Positions 52,691 to 61,790 of a DNA stretch of 64,000 nt are shown piece after piece. The notes beneath the pieces are model-generated. The model saw only the letters and a list, made by a program, of their open reading frames with translations. It was not told where the DNA came from and searched no databases. The DNA is from Flavobacteriales bacterium (GTDB lineage Bacteria; Bacteroidota; Bacteroidia; Flavobacteriales_E; Vicingaceae), in contig JADYZM010000025.1 in assembly GCA_020853105.1 (NCBI GenBank), positions 62,001 to 126,000 on the forward strand. Direction: 5' to 3'. The first letter of the stretch is position 1, and every line of letters begins with the position of its first letter. A program made the translations under genes and the position numbers.

Positions 52691-53455
52691 ATGTACTTAA
52701 AACATTCAGAATTAGCAGAATTTTTAGAAATTAAACATGATCAATACAACAGAAAGTCCTTTATTGAATCAGACCCTATTTCTATTCCTCACCGATATTC
52801 AAAACTACAAGATATAGAAATATCAGGATTTCTGACTTCTACAATTGCATGGGGAAAAAGATCAACTATTATAAAAAATGCATTATTACTAATGGAATTA
52901 ATGGATAATGAACCCTTTGATTTTATAAAAAATTGTACGGATTCTGACTTGAAAAAAATGGTAAATTTTAAACACAGAACGTTTAACTCAACCGACCTGG
53001 AATGGTTTATTAAATCGTTGAAAAATATTTATACTGATAATTTAAGTATGGAAATTTTATTCATTGATAATCAGTTAAATATTAAAAATGGAATTGTGAA
53101 TTTTAGAGAAATATTTTTTGAAATACAACACCCAAAACGAACCCATAAACACGTTTCTGATCCATTAAAAAATTCTGCATCAAAACGACTCAATATGTTT
53201 TTGCGATGGATGGTTAGAAAAGACAATAGAGGTGTAGATTTTGGATTGTGGAACGCCATAAACCAATCTATTTTAATGTGTCCGTTAGATGTTCATTCAG
53301 GAACTGTTGCAAGAAAATTAGGCTTATTGACAAGAAAACAAAACGATTGGACAGCAGTTGAGGAATTGACTCATAATTTAAGAAAATTTGATGCAACTGA
53401 CCCTGTTAAATATGACTTTTCACTGTTTGGTTTGGGAGTGTTTGAAAAGTTTTAA
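52691..53455 (+). CDS. TIGR02757 family protein
   Basis: 254 residues from the ATG at 52691. The frame is open back to an ATG at 52616, but that start would overlap the divergent DUF4294 gene by 25 bp and its promoter, and family members begin near YLKHSELAEFLEIKHDQYN. Typical segments are FIESDPISIPHRYSKLQDIE, ISGFLTSTIAWGKRSTIIKN, NRGVDFGLWNAINQSILMCP, LDVHSGTVARKLGLLTRKQN and DPVKYDFSLFGLGVFE. The last two recall the helix-hairpin-helix DNA glycosylase fold, so nucleic-acid binding is possible, but the function is unknown. Confidence 0.82.
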   Translation: MYLKHSELAEFLEIKHDQYNRKSFIESDPISIPHRYSKLQDIEISGFLTSTIAWGKRSTIIKNALLLMELMDNEPFDFIKNCTDSDLKKMVNFKHRTFNSTDLEWFIKSLKNIYTDNLSMEILFIDNQLNIKNGIVNFREIFFEIQHPKRTHKHVSDPLKNSASKRLNMFLRWMVRKDNRGVDFGLWNAINQSILMCPLDVHSGTVARKLGLLTRKQNDWTAVEELTHNLRKFDATDPVKYDFSLFGLGVFEKF

Positions 53456-53515
53456 TTTTTTTATTCAATCCGATTTAAGATTAACAATTTTTAACAAAGA
53501 AAATCCGCTAAAGGC

Positions 53516-53545
53516 TTTGATTTAATATAGCTTAGGGTAATTTTG
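53516..53545 (+). promoter_or_regulatory. Two-part promoter for the moxR/Bat cluster
   Basis: TTTG at 53516-53519 and TAATTTTG at 53538-53545 are 18 bp apart, the best complete match to the Bacteroidota promoter in the window. Transcription should start near 53551, about 13 bases before the moxR ATG. Confidence 0.7.
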
Positions 53546-53563
53546 AAACGAAAATTTTAAGAA

Positions 53564-54604
53564 ATGGAAACTACAAATTTTAACACCCCTACAACAACTC
53601 AACAAGGAACTTCTAATGTTGATATCAGGGCATTAAATGAAAAAATACAACAAGAGAGCTCTTTTGTAGAGCTGCTTACCATGGAAATGGATAAGGTAAT
53701 TATCGGACAAAAACACATGACAGAACGATTGTTGATTGGATTATTGTCAAACGGTCATATTTTATTGGAAGGTGTTCCTGGTTTGGCAAAAACATTAGCA
53801 ATTAATACACTGGCAAAAGCAATAGATGCAAAATTCAGCAGAATTCAATTTACACCAGACTTATTACCTGCTGACGTAGTTGGAACTATGATTTACAATC
53901 AAAAACAAGAAGCATTTACAGTAAAAAAAGGACCTATTTTTGCCAACTTTATTTTGGCTGATGAAATAAACAGAGCCCCGGCAAAAGTTCAAAGTGCTTT
54001 GTTGGAAGCCATGCAGGAAAGACAAATCACTATTGGTGAAGAAACCTTCAAACTAGCTGAACCATTTTTAGTATTAGCAACTCAAAACCCTGTTGAGCAG
54101 GAAGGAACTTATCCGTTACCAGAAGCACAAGTTGACCGTTTTATGCTTAAAGTGGTGTTGAATTATCCTAAAAAAGAAGATGAAAAATTAATCATTCGAC
54201 ACAACATTTCTAAAGCAGGATTTCCTACTGTAAATTGTGTTTTGAAACCAGAAGATATTTTAAAAGCCAGAAATGTGGTTAAAGAAGTATATATGGATGA
54301 AAAAATTGAGCAATATATCGTTGATATTGTTGATGCAACCCGAAATCCTGAAAATTACAAAATGAGTGAATTTAAGAACTTAATCAGTTTTGGAGGTTCA
54401 CCTCGAGCAAGTATTAACTTGGCATTGGCTGCAAAAGCGTATGCGTTCATAAAACGAAGAGGATACGTAATTCCCGAAGATGTGCGTGCTGTTTGTCATG
54501 ATGTGTTGCGGCACCGAATAGGTCTTAGCTACGAAGCTGAGGCAGAAAATATAACATCGGAACAAATAATAAACGGAATACTTAATAATGTTGAAATTCC
54601 ATAG
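53564..54604 (+). CDS. moxR: MoxR-family AAA+ ATPase
   Basis: 346 residues. MoxR ATPases act as chaperones that remodel or load cofactors into VWA-domain partner proteins. Motifs: Walker A GVPGLAKT (residues 70-77), FTPDLLPADVVGTMIY, Walker B ILADEINRAPAKVQSALLEA, sensor 1 LATQNPVEQEGTYPLPEAQV and sensor 2 GGSPRASINLALAAKAYA. An Asn/Thr/Gln-rich N-terminal extension of about 25 residues precedes the domain. First gene of a nine-gene rightward cluster with DUF58 and Bat genes, behind a full promoter. Confidence 0.95.
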   Translation: METTNFNTPTTTQQGTSNVDIRALNEKIQQESSFVELLTMEMDKVIIGQKHMTERLLIGLLSNGHILLEGVPGLAKTLAINTLAKAIDAKFSRIQFTPDLLPADVVGTMIYNQKQEAFTVKKGPIFANFILADEINRAPAKVQSALLEAMQERQITIGEETFKLAEPFLVLATQNPVEQEGTYPLPEAQVDRFMLKVVLNYPKKEDEKLIIRHNISKAGFPTVNCVLKPEDILKARNVVKEVYMDEKIEQYIVDIVDATRNPENYKMSEFKNLISFGGSPRASINLALAAKAYAFIKRRGYVIPEDVRAVCHDVLRHRIGLSYEAEAENITSEQIINGILNNVEIP

Positions 54605-54627
54605 TTTGTTGTTTCATATTTTTAGCC

Positions 54628-55509
54628 ATGACCAAAAGCAACAATACATCTGAGCTTTTAAAAAAAGTTAGAAAGATTGAAATTAAAACCAGAGGATTAA
54701 GCAATCAAATCTTTTCTGGTGAATACCATTCAGCTTTCAAGGGCAGAGGTATGGCTTTTAGTGAAGTTAGAGAATATCAACACGGCGATGAAATCAGAAC
54801 CATAGATTGGAATGTAACCGCACGGTTTAACCACCCTTATGTAAAAGTCTTTGAAGAAGAGAGGGAAATGACAGTTATGTTGCTTGTTGACATAAGCGGA
54901 TCAAAGGAATTTGGAACTCAACTCAAAAGTAAAAGTGAATTAACAACTGAAATTTGTGCGGTATTGGCATTTTCTGCAATTCAAAATAACGACAAAGTGG
55001 GAGTTATTTTCTTTTCTGATACCATAGAAAAATTCATTCCACCTAAAAAGGGAAAAAGCCACATTTTAATGATTATTCGTGATTTGTTAGAATTTGAACC
55101 AACAAGCAAAGGTACTGCTATTGCACTAGCGGTAAAGTATTTGACAAATGTTATCAAAAGGAGAAGCACCGCTTTTTTAATTTCTGATTTTGTAGATGAT
55201 AAAAACTTTGAAGAACCGCTCAAAATAGCAAATAAAAAACATGATTTAATAGCTTTGCATATCTACGATAAAGCAGAAGAAGAATTACCAAACTTAGGTT
55301 TAGTACCATTTTTAGACGCAGAAACTAGTAAAATTAAATGGATTAATTCTTCTGACAAGGCTATCCGACAAGAATATAAAATAGAATCCTTAAAAAGAAA
55401 AGCCAAGCTGAAAAATATATTTCAAAAATCAGGTGTAGATAATACCGAGATTAGAACTGATGAAAACTACGTGAAACCATTGATGAATTTATTTAAACGA
55501 AGAGGATAG
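54628..55509 (+). CDS. DUF58 domain protein
   Basis: 293 residues. DUF58 proteins are a VWA-like family almost always encoded next to moxR. Typical segments are IKTRGLSNQIFSGEYHSAFK, GMAFSEVREYQHGDEIRTID followed by WNVTARFNHPYVKVFEEERE, and a degenerate MIDAS LLVDISGSKEFG with TSKGTAIALAVKYL downstream. There are no membrane segments, so it is cytosolic. It starts 23 bp after moxR and its stop codon shares one base with the next start. Confidence 0.93.
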   Translation: MTKSNNTSELLKKVRKIEIKTRGLSNQIFSGEYHSAFKGRGMAFSEVREYQHGDEIRTIDWNVTARFNHPYVKVFEEEREMTVMLLVDISGSKEFGTQLKSKSELTTEICAVLAFSAIQNNDKVGVIFFSDTIEKFIPPKKGKSHILMIIRDLLEFEPTSKGTAIALAVKYLTNVIKRRSTAFLISDFVDDKNFEEPLKIANKKHDLIALHIYDKAEEELPNLGLVPFLDAETSKIKWINSSDKAIRQEYKIESLKRKAKLKNIFQKSGVDNTEIRTDENYVKPLMNLFKRRG

Positions 55510-56462
55510 TGCAAAAATACATTTACATATTTTTCTTGTTGTTTCTAATACAGTTAACATCTTTTGCTCAAAGTGTCATAGTTTCTGCTCAACCCGACAC
55601 AAACAAAATATTGATTGGGGAGCAAATTCAAGTTAAATTGAATGTTCAATATAGGGTTGACAACGGAAAACAACTTCAAATTCAATTTCCAAACCTTGCT
55701 GACACCCTCATAGAAAAAGTTGAAATTGTAAGTAAATCTACAATAGATACGGTAATTCCTGATAAAGCTGATCCTTACTTTTTCATTCAAGAACAAATTA
55801 TTTCAATAACTTCTTTCGATTCAGGCATATATTCAATACCTCCTTTTCAATTTATAGTTAATTCTGATACTTTAACAACAAATTCGTTTCTAGTTGAAGT
55901 TAACACATTGGAAGTAGATACAACAAAAGCTATTTTTGATATTAAAGCACCAATTTCAGAACCTTTTTCACTTTTAGATTGGATCAAAGAAAATTGGTGG
56001 TGGCTGGTTGCGATTCTAGTTCTGGGAGTTTTAATTTACATTGCTGTTCGATATTTTAAAAATAGAAAATTGGTAAAAGTTCCTGAAAAACTTGCACCTG
56101 AAATCCCTTATCACATCATTGCTTTACAAAAACTTGAACAGTTGAAAAGCGAACAACTTTGGCAAAACGGAAAAACTAAACAATATCACTCCATAATCTC
56201 GGAAGTAATAAGAGAATATTTAGAAAGAAGATATCAAATCAATGCACTTGAAGAGACTACTCATGAAATTATGCATCGATTAAGGCTTCAAACAATTCCT
56301 GCCGAACAGATGAATAAACTGAATCAGTTGCTAACATTAGCTGACTTGGTTAAGTTCGCGAAAGAACAACCTTTACCACACGAAAATGAACAAAGTTTAA
56401 CCCATGCAATCTCTTTTATTGAAACTACAAAAATTGTAATGAATTCAGCTAACAATGCTTAA
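55509..56462 (+). CDS. Bat-cluster membrane protein, DUF4381-like, GTG start
   Basis: 317 residues. The start is GTG overlapping the upstream stop by one base (TAGTG). Signal peptide (KYIYIFFLLFLIQLTSFAQ), a periplasmic beta-sandwich domain like the N-terminal part of BatD (VIVSAQPDTNKILIGEQIQV, SITSFDSGIYSIPPFQFIVN), one membrane helix (WWWLVAILVLGVLIYIAVRY, about 160-180) and a cytosolic helical domain with YHIIALQKLEQLKSEQLWQN and YHSIISEVIREYLERRYQIN. The C-terminal half resembles DUF4381. It probably scaffolds the VWA proteins. It overlaps batA by 8 bp. Confidence 0.82.
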   Translation: MQKYIYIFFLLFLIQLTSFAQSVIVSAQPDTNKILIGEQIQVKLNVQYRVDNGKQLQIQFPNLADTLIEKVEIVSKSTIDTVIPDKADPYFFIQEQIISITSFDSGIYSIPPFQFIVNSDTLTTNSFLVEVNTLEVDTTKAIFDIKAPISEPFSLLDWIKENWWWLVAILVLGVLIYIAVRYFKNRKLVKVPEKLAPEIPYHIIALQKLEQLKSEQLWQNGKTKQYHSIISEVIREYLERRYQINALEETTHEIMHRLRLQTIPAEQMNKLNQLLTLADLVKFAKEQPLPHENEQSLTHAISFIETTKIVMNSANNA

Positions 56463-57453
56463 CTATTGGAATTCCATATCATTTGCAAATCCAGAATATT
56501 TTTGGCTTTTTGTAATTATTCCAATTTTGGTGATTTGGTATGTATTTCGATTAAACAAACGTCAAGGCTCATTTAAAATATCAACAACATCAAACTTAAA
56601 CCAGTCGTATTTCTCACATTTTCGGCATTCTGTTTTTCTGTTTCGACTTTTAGGGCTGAGTGCACTGATTTTAGCAATTGCACGCCCACAAAGTTCACTA
56701 AGTTGGCAAAACGTAACTACTGAAGGAATAGATATCATCATCTCAATGGATATTTCTGGAAGTATGTTGGCTGAAGATTTTAAGCCCAATAGGTTAGAAG
56801 CATCAAAAGAAGTTGCTATGAAATTTATTTCAGAAAGACCTTATGACAGGATAGGTTTGGTTACATACGCAGGAGAGAGTTTCACTCAATGTCCATTAAC
56901 TACAGATCACGATGTGCTTTTAAATTTATTTAAAGACATTAAAAACGGTATGTTAGTAGATGGAACAGCAATTGGTATGGGCTTAGCAACTGCTGTAAAC
57001 CGACTCAAAGACAGTGAAGCCAAAAGCAAAGTGGTAATTCTGTTGACAGACGGAGTAAACAATTCAGGTTCAATACCACCTATCACTGCAGCTGAAATTG
57101 CCAGAGAATTTAACATAAGGGTTTATACTGTTGGAGTGGGTAGTAACGGAACTGCTCCAACACCTTTTCAAGACCAATACGGTAGAACAGTATATCAAGA
57201 TGTTCCTGTGCGGATAGATGAAAAAACCATGAGTGAAATAGCTAAAATAGCTGATGGCAAATATTTTAGAGCTACCAATAAAGACAAATTAGAATCTATT
57301 TACAAAGAAATAGACCAATTGGAAAAATCAAAAATTAACGTAACCGATTATCGTAAAAAATCTGAGCATTTTTTACCCTTTGCAATTGCATCAGCATTGT
57401 TTTTGTTGATTGAATTTATTTTAAAAAATATAGTATTTAAAAGTGTTGTATAG
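56455..57453 (+). CDS. batA: BatA, VWA-domain membrane protein
   Basis: 332 residues. Two N-terminal membrane helices (about 14-31 and 58-76), a VWA domain with an intact MIDAS (DISGS at 99-103, the Thr in DGTAIGMG, Asp in LLTDGVNN) and a C-terminal membrane helix (HFLPFAIASALFLLIEFILK). The Bat proteins were named for Bacteroides aerotolerance and are thought to form a membrane complex with MoxR; the biochemical activity is not settled. Its ATG lies within the end of the upstream gene and its tail overlaps batB by 11 bp. Confidence 0.92.
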   Translation: MLNYWNSISFANPEYFWLFVIIPILVIWYVFRLNKRQGSFKISTTSNLNQSYFSHFRHSVFLFRLLGLSALILAIARPQSSLSWQNVTTEGIDIIISMDISGSMLAEDFKPNRLEASKEVAMKFISERPYDRIGLVTYAGESFTQCPLTTDHDVLLNLFKDIKNGMLVDGTAIGMGLATAVNRLKDSEAKSKVVILLTDGVNNSGSIPPITAAEIAREFNIRVYTVGVGSNGTAPTPFQDQYGRTVYQDVPVRIDEKTMSEIAKIADGKYFRATNKDKLESIYKEIDQLEKSKINVTDYRKKSEHFLPFAIASALFLLIEFILKNIVFKSVV

Positions 57454-58486
57454 ATTTGAACATAGTATTTTTTTATGGGCGTTACCGGTAATTGTGTTGC
57501 TACTCACCCTAATTTTCATATACATACAATGGTGGAAGAAAAAGCAGTTAAAGCAATTGTCAGGGAAATCGGTAATAAAGCGACTAATGCCAAATGTATC
57601 TTTTAAAGCATCTGTTTATAAGTTTGTTTTATTTTCGTTGGCTTTTGTTTTTCTTGTCATAGGAATAGCTAATCTACAATATGGGACAAAGCTTGAAGAA
57701 GTGAAAAAAGAAGGAGTAGATTTGGTAATTGCACTCGATGTGAGCAACAGCATGCTTGCTGAAGACTTAGCCCCAAATCGAATAGAAAGAGCCAAAAGAG
57801 CCATCTATCAATTGTTGGAAAAATTACAAAACGATAGAGTAGGCATAGTGATTTTTGCTGGTGAAGCTTATGTTCAATTGCCTATCACAACTGATTATTC
57901 TTCAGGAAAATTATTTTTAGAAACAATAGGTACAGATATAATACCCACCCAAGGTACTGCTATTGGTGCTGCTGTTGGACTTGCCCTTGAATCATTTAAC
58001 TATGAAACACCAACCAGCAAAGCAATAATAGTTATAACTGACGGAGAAAATCACGAAGATAATGCATTGGATGCAGTTCAAGAAGCAGTTGATAGAGGAG
58101 TTTCAGTGCATACAATAGGTATGGGTTCCGAACAAGGAGCACCACTTCCAATATATCAACACGGTAAACAAGTTGGATTTAGAACTGATAATTCCAATAA
58201 TACCATAATTTCAAAACTTGATGAAACTATGCTGAAAAAAATTGCAGCAGCCGGAAATGGATCGTATGTAAGAGCAACTAATGCTAATGCCGGTTTATCA
58301 ATAATAATGCAAGAAATTAGCAGCATGAAGAAAACAGAATTTGATAGTAAAGTATATAAAAACTACGAAAGTAGATTTCAGCCATTTTTGTTGATTGCAT
58401 TAATTTTATTGATTATAGAATTTTTAATATCAACCAGAAGAACTGGAAAACTGGACAAAATAAATTTGTTTGAAGTGAAAAAATAA
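57443..58486 (+). CDS. batB: BatB, VWA-domain membrane protein, GTG start
   Basis: 347 residues from a GTG at 57443, inside the end of batA (a TTG follows one codon later). Same layout as BatA: membrane helices at about 9-29 and 58-76, VWA domain with MIDAS DVSNS (99-103), TQGTAIGAAVGLAL and VITDGENHEDNALDA, and a C-terminal helix (FQPFLLIALILLIIEFLIS). It is paralogous to batA with serial MIDAS-bearing domains probably facing the periplasm. Stop and batC start overlap by one base. Confidence 0.92.
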   Translation: MLYRFEHSIFLWALPVIVLLLTLIFIYIQWWKKKQLKQLSGKSVIKRLMPNVSFKASVYKFVLFSLAFVFLVIGIANLQYGTKLEEVKKEGVDLVIALDVSNSMLAEDLAPNRIERAKRAIYQLLEKLQNDRVGIVIFAGEAYVQLPITTDYSSGKLFLETIGTDIIPTQGTAIGAAVGLALESFNYETPTSKAIIVITDGENHEDNALDAVQEAVDRGVSVHTIGMGSEQGAPLPIYQHGKQVGFRTDNSNNTIISKLDETMLKKIAAAGNGSYVRATNANAGLSIIMQEISSMKKTEFDSKVYKNYESRFQPFLLIALILLIIEFLISTRRTGKLDKINLFEVKK

Positions 58487-59208
58487 TGAAGGGACTATTT
58501 TTTATAGGGTTATTTATAGTGTCATTTCTGAATGTATTCAGTCAGGAAGAGAGAAGTTTTATACGCAAAGGCAACTCCCTTTACGAAAAAGAAAAATATT
58601 CAGAATCAGAACAACTATATCAGAAAGCATTAGAAATTAACAACAAATCACTAAAAGCAGAATACAATCTAGGGAATGCACTGTATAAACAAAATAAATT
58701 TGCAGAGTCAGCATCTTTCTACCAAAAAGTAGCTGAAACTTCTAACGATAAAACTGTCAAGTCAAATGCTTACCACAACTTAGGAAATTCATTGTTGCAG
58801 TCATCAAAGTATCAAGAAAGTATAAACGCATACAAACAATCTTTGAAAATAAATCCAAAAGACGAAGAAACACGATATAATTTAGCATACGCCCAAAAGA
58901 AACTTCAGGAGCAACAAAACCAACAAAATAAAGATAAAAATCAGGATAAAAAGGACGATAAGCAGAATAAAGAAAAAGATAAAAATCAAGATAAGAAAGA
59001 GGAGAATGATAAGAATAAGGACAATAAAGACAAGAGTGAAGATAAAAAAGAAGGAGAACAACAAAACGAGCAACCTAAACCTAATCAGCTTTCAAAAGAA
59101 CAAGCTCAGCAAATGCTTGATGCGTTGAATAATCAAGAGAAAAAAGTTCAGGATAAAATGAAAAAGAAAGGAGAAGCACAGAAAAAAACTATTGAAAAAG
59201 ACTGGTAA
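58486..59208 (+). CDS. batC: BatC, TPR protein with highly charged tail
   Basis: 240 residues. Signal peptide MKGLFFIGLFIVSFLNVFSQ, then four TPR units (SEQLYQKALEINNKSLKAEY, NLGNALYKQNKFAESASFYQ, NLGNSLLQSSKYQESINAYK). From about residue 140 to 200 the sequence is almost only Lys, Asp, Asn, Gln and Glu (QDKKDDKQNKEKDKNQDKKE), a low-complexity linker, and it ends in a Gln/Lys helix. The TPR part should bind partner Bat proteins in the periplasm. Only 3 bp before batD. Confidence 0.88.
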   Translation: MKGLFFIGLFIVSFLNVFSQEERSFIRKGNSLYEKEKYSESEQLYQKALEINNKSLKAEYNLGNALYKQNKFAESASFYQKVAETSNDKTVKSNAYHNLGNSLLQSSKYQESINAYKQSLKINPKDEETRYNLAYAQKKLQEQQNQQNKDKNQDKKDDKQNKEKDKNQDKKEENDKNKDNKDKSEDKKEGEQQNEQPKPNQLSKEQAQQMLDALNNQEKKVQDKMKKKGEAQKKTIEKDW

Positions 59209-59211
59209 TTC

Positions 59212-61023
59212 ATGAAGCTAATCAGAAGATATATATTGATTTTATTGGGAATGATTTCCCTTACAAATAGTTTTTCTCAAAACGTAAAATTTGTGGCTCA
59301 AACCAGCCATACAGAGGTGGTTACAGGAGATAGGTTTCAGATTCAATTTTCTGCAAATGCAAGCATTTCCAATTTTAAAGCTCCAGATTTGTCTGATTTT
59401 AGAGTACTGTCCGGTCCGAATCAATCCCAAAGCATGTCTTATGTTAACGGAAACATGACTTCCTCAACATCATTCAGTTATATATTGATGGCAGTGAAAG
59501 AGGGAACATTTACCATAAAACCCGCTTTTGCAGCATTTGAAGGAGAAGCATTTAAAACTAACACACTCACTATAGTTGTTGGAAAAGGAGTTAATGTTCA
59601 GCAACAACAACAACAGCAACAGCAACAAAACAACGATGAGTCGGTAAACATTTCCAAAGCTGACGCGTCAAAAGATTTATTCATTAAATCAAGTGTTAGT
59701 AAATCAAAAGTATATCAAGGAGAACATTTGATAGCTACATATAAACTTTACACAAAAGTGAATATTGTTGCAAATGAATTAGTTAAGAATGCTGACTTAA
59801 ACGGATTCTGGAGTCAAGAAATAGATTTAGGACAGGCAGAATGGAGCCAAGAAGTTTTTGGCGGATTCAGGTGGAATGTTGCAACAATACGAAAAATAGT
59901 ATTGTTTCCTCAACGTTCAGGAACATTAACTATTGACCCTCTGGAAATGAAATTTGTTGTTCAACGAAGAGTTACAGGAGGTAATTCGGTATTTGACCAA
60001 TTTTTTGGAAGGGTTGAAAATGTAGAATACAACCTTAAAAGTGAACCAATAAAAATAACTGCTTTACCGTTGCCCGAAAACAAACCTGTAAGCTTCAATG
60101 GTGCTGTTGGGCAGTTTGAATTGTCATCATCTGTTTCCACGAATAAAGTAAAGGCAAATGAAGCTGTTAATCTAAAAATTAAGCTTTCCGGAAAAGGAAA
60201 TTTACCTTTAATTGATAAATTTAAGTTAGAATTTCCGGAAGATTTTGAAACTTATGACCCAAAGATTTCAGACAATTTCAAAACATCATCAAATGGAGTT
60301 TCTGGAGCAAAAGAGTATGATTACTTATTAATACCTCGTCATGAAGGATCTTTTACATTAAACGGGCTAGAATTCAGTTATTTTGATATTAACACAAAAT
60401 CGTATAAAACTTTAAAAACACCAAGCATTACGATTGAAGTAGAAAAAGGAACGGACAGCGGAGCAAATGTTACTTATTCAGGTGCAAACAAAGAAGATGT
60501 GCAGTTTTTAGGACAAGACATCAGGTATATTCAAGTGAACAATGTGAAGTTTGAAACACAAAAAGTAAGTTTTTACAACAGTTTTTGGTTTTATTTCTTA
60601 TTAGCTTTGATGCCCATATTGTTTTTGGCTACGCTTATTTTTAGAAATAGAATACGAACAATTCAAGCCGATTTTGTTGGATTAAAAAGTAAAAAAGCCG
60701 GAAAAGTGGCTTCAAAACACTTGACTTTAGCTCAAAAAAGCTTAGAAAATAAACAATATCAGCAATTTTTTGAAGATATTTCAAAAGCGTTGTTTGGTTA
60801 TTGCAGCGACAAGTTAAAAATTCCGGTATCAGAACTCACAAAAGAAAACATTGCCACAAAATTGGAAACAGCGAAGGTTTTAAAACCAACTATTTCAGAG
60901 TTAATTGCTACTTTAGAAATGTGTGAAATGGCTCGGTTTGCACCTGTTTCAGTTGCTGAACAAGTTGTCTTGGACAAATCCGAATCAATCATTAATCAAA
61001 TTGAAAACGAATTTAGACTATGA
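59212..61023 (+). CDS. batD: BatD, oxygen-tolerance-type membrane protein
   Basis: 603 residues. Signal peptide (YILILLGMISLTNSFSQ), three Ig-like beta-sandwich domains typical of BatD (VVTGDRFQIQFSANASI, YQGEHLIATYKLYTKVNIVA, NEAVNLKIKLSGKGNLPLID), one membrane helix (FYFLLALMPILFLATLIF, about 460-478) and a cytosolic helical C-terminus (FEDISKALFGYCSDKLKIPV). A run of ten Gln (encoded by mixed CAA/CAG codons) joins the first two domains. It carries the longest periplasmic part of the cluster. Its last four bases overlap batE (ATGA). Confidence 0.92.
   Translation: MKLIRRYILILLGMISLTNSFSQNVKFVAQTSHTEVVTGDRFQIQFSANASISNFKAPDLSDFRVLSGPNQSQSMSYVNGNMTSSTSFSYILMAVKEGTFTIKPAFAAFEGEAFKTNTLTIVVGKGVNVQQQQQQQQQQNNDESVNISKADASKDLFIKSSVSKSKVYQGEHLIATYKLYTKVNIVANELVKNADLNGFWSQEIDLGQAEWSQEVFGGFRWNVATIRKIVLFPQRSGTLTIDPLEMKFVVQRRVTGGNSVFDQFFGRVENVEYNLKSEPIKITALPLPENKPVSFNGAVGQFELSSSVSTNKVKANEAVNLKIKLSGKGNLPLIDKFKLEFPEDFETYDPKISDNFKTSSNGVSGAKEYDYLLIPRHEGSFTLNGLEFSYFDINTKSYKTLKTPSITIEVEKGTDSGANVTYSGANKEDVQFLGQDIRYIQVNNVKFETQKVSFYNSFWFYFLLALMPILFLATLIFRNRIRTIQADFVGLKSKKAGKVASKHLTLAQKSLENKQYQQFFEDISKALFGYCSDKLKIPVSELTKENIATKLETAKVLKPTISELIATLEMCEMARFAPVSVAEQVVLDKSESIINQIENEFRL
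59599..59628 (+). repeat. CAA/CAG run encoding ten Gln in batD
   Basis: Ten consecutive Gln codons, seven CAA and three CAG, are followed by two Asn. The mixed codons make it less prone to slippage than a pure triplet repeat. Confidence 0.95.
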
Positions 61024-61790
61024 TAAAACAATTAAAAAATATTTTGATTTTAATCATAATTCCTGCCCAGTTGTTTGCCACTTCTATTATGAATCCAAAT
61101 CCAATTTTTGATGAGGCAAATAAATTGTATGAAAAGGCTGACTATAAAGCCTCTATCGAAAAGTACAACGAACTACTTGTAAAATATCAATTTGTTTCTC
61201 CTGAATTGTATTATAATCTTGGAAATGCGTACTACAAAAACAATGAGATTGCAGCTGCAATTTTAAACTACAACAGGGCATTAAAAATAAAACCAGATTT
61301 TGAAGATGCTATTTTTAATTTAAAAATGGCTAACCAAAAAACCATAGATAAAATTGACCAAATGCCTGAATTATTTATAGATAGTGCATACAAAAACTTT
61401 GTTCGTTCAAAAAACTCTGAGGTGTGGGCATATTATGCTGTTGGGTTGGTTTTAGTGGCTTTAATTTCGATGATTTTTTATTTGTTGTCAGGAAATAGTA
61501 TAATTAAAAAAACAGGCTTTTATGCCGGGATTTTCTTTTTATTACTCGGATTATCGAGTTGGTTCATGGCTTCGGAGAACAACAAATTAAATCAGCAATC
61601 CGGAGAAGCTATCGTATTTGCCAAATCGGTTTCGGTAGTTAGTGAGCCTAACAATAATTCAAAAAAACTTTTTACTCTTCATGAAGGTATAAAAGTTGAA
61701 TTAATTGAAAAATACAACGATTGGGCTAAAATAAAATTAGCAAACGGACATATTGGGTGGATGCCTTACTCTAATTTACAAATTGTTTAA
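61020..61790 (+). CDS. batE: BatE, TPR membrane protein with SH3-like domain
   Basis: 256 residues. N-terminal signal (LKNILILIIIPAQLFATS), TPR repeats (ELYYNLGNAYYKNNEIAAAI, NYNRALKIKPDFEDAIFNLK), two membrane helices (about 139-158 and 167-184) and a C-terminal bacterial SH3-like domain (VSEPNNNSKKLFTLHEGIKV, WAKIKLANGHIGWMPYSNLQ). It is the last gene of the Bat cluster and overlaps batD by 4 bp. At its end it overlaps the convergent lipoprotein gene by 4 bp. Confidence 0.9.
   Translation: MIKQLKNILILIIIPAQLFATSIMNPNPIFDEANKLYEKADYKASIEKYNELLVKYQFVSPELYYNLGNAYYKNNEIAAAILNYNRALKIKPDFEDAIFNLKMANQKTIDKIDQMPELFIDSAYKNFVRSKNSEVWAYYAVGLVLVALISMIFYLLSGNSIIKKTGFYAGIFFLLLGLSSWFMASENNKLNQQSGEAIVFAKSVSVVSEPNNNSKKLFTLHEGIKVELIEKYNDWAKIKLANGHIGWMPYSNLQIV

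Noticed and set aside
58882-59073. Hydrophobic 63-codon frame opposite batC resembling a membrane peptide
   Set aside because: It is the antisense image of the Lys/Asp/Asn-rich coding segment and has no separate support.
59599-59628. CAA/CAG run as a phase-variable triplet repeat
   Set aside because: Codons are mixed and a triplet change would keep the frame, so on/off switching is not expected.
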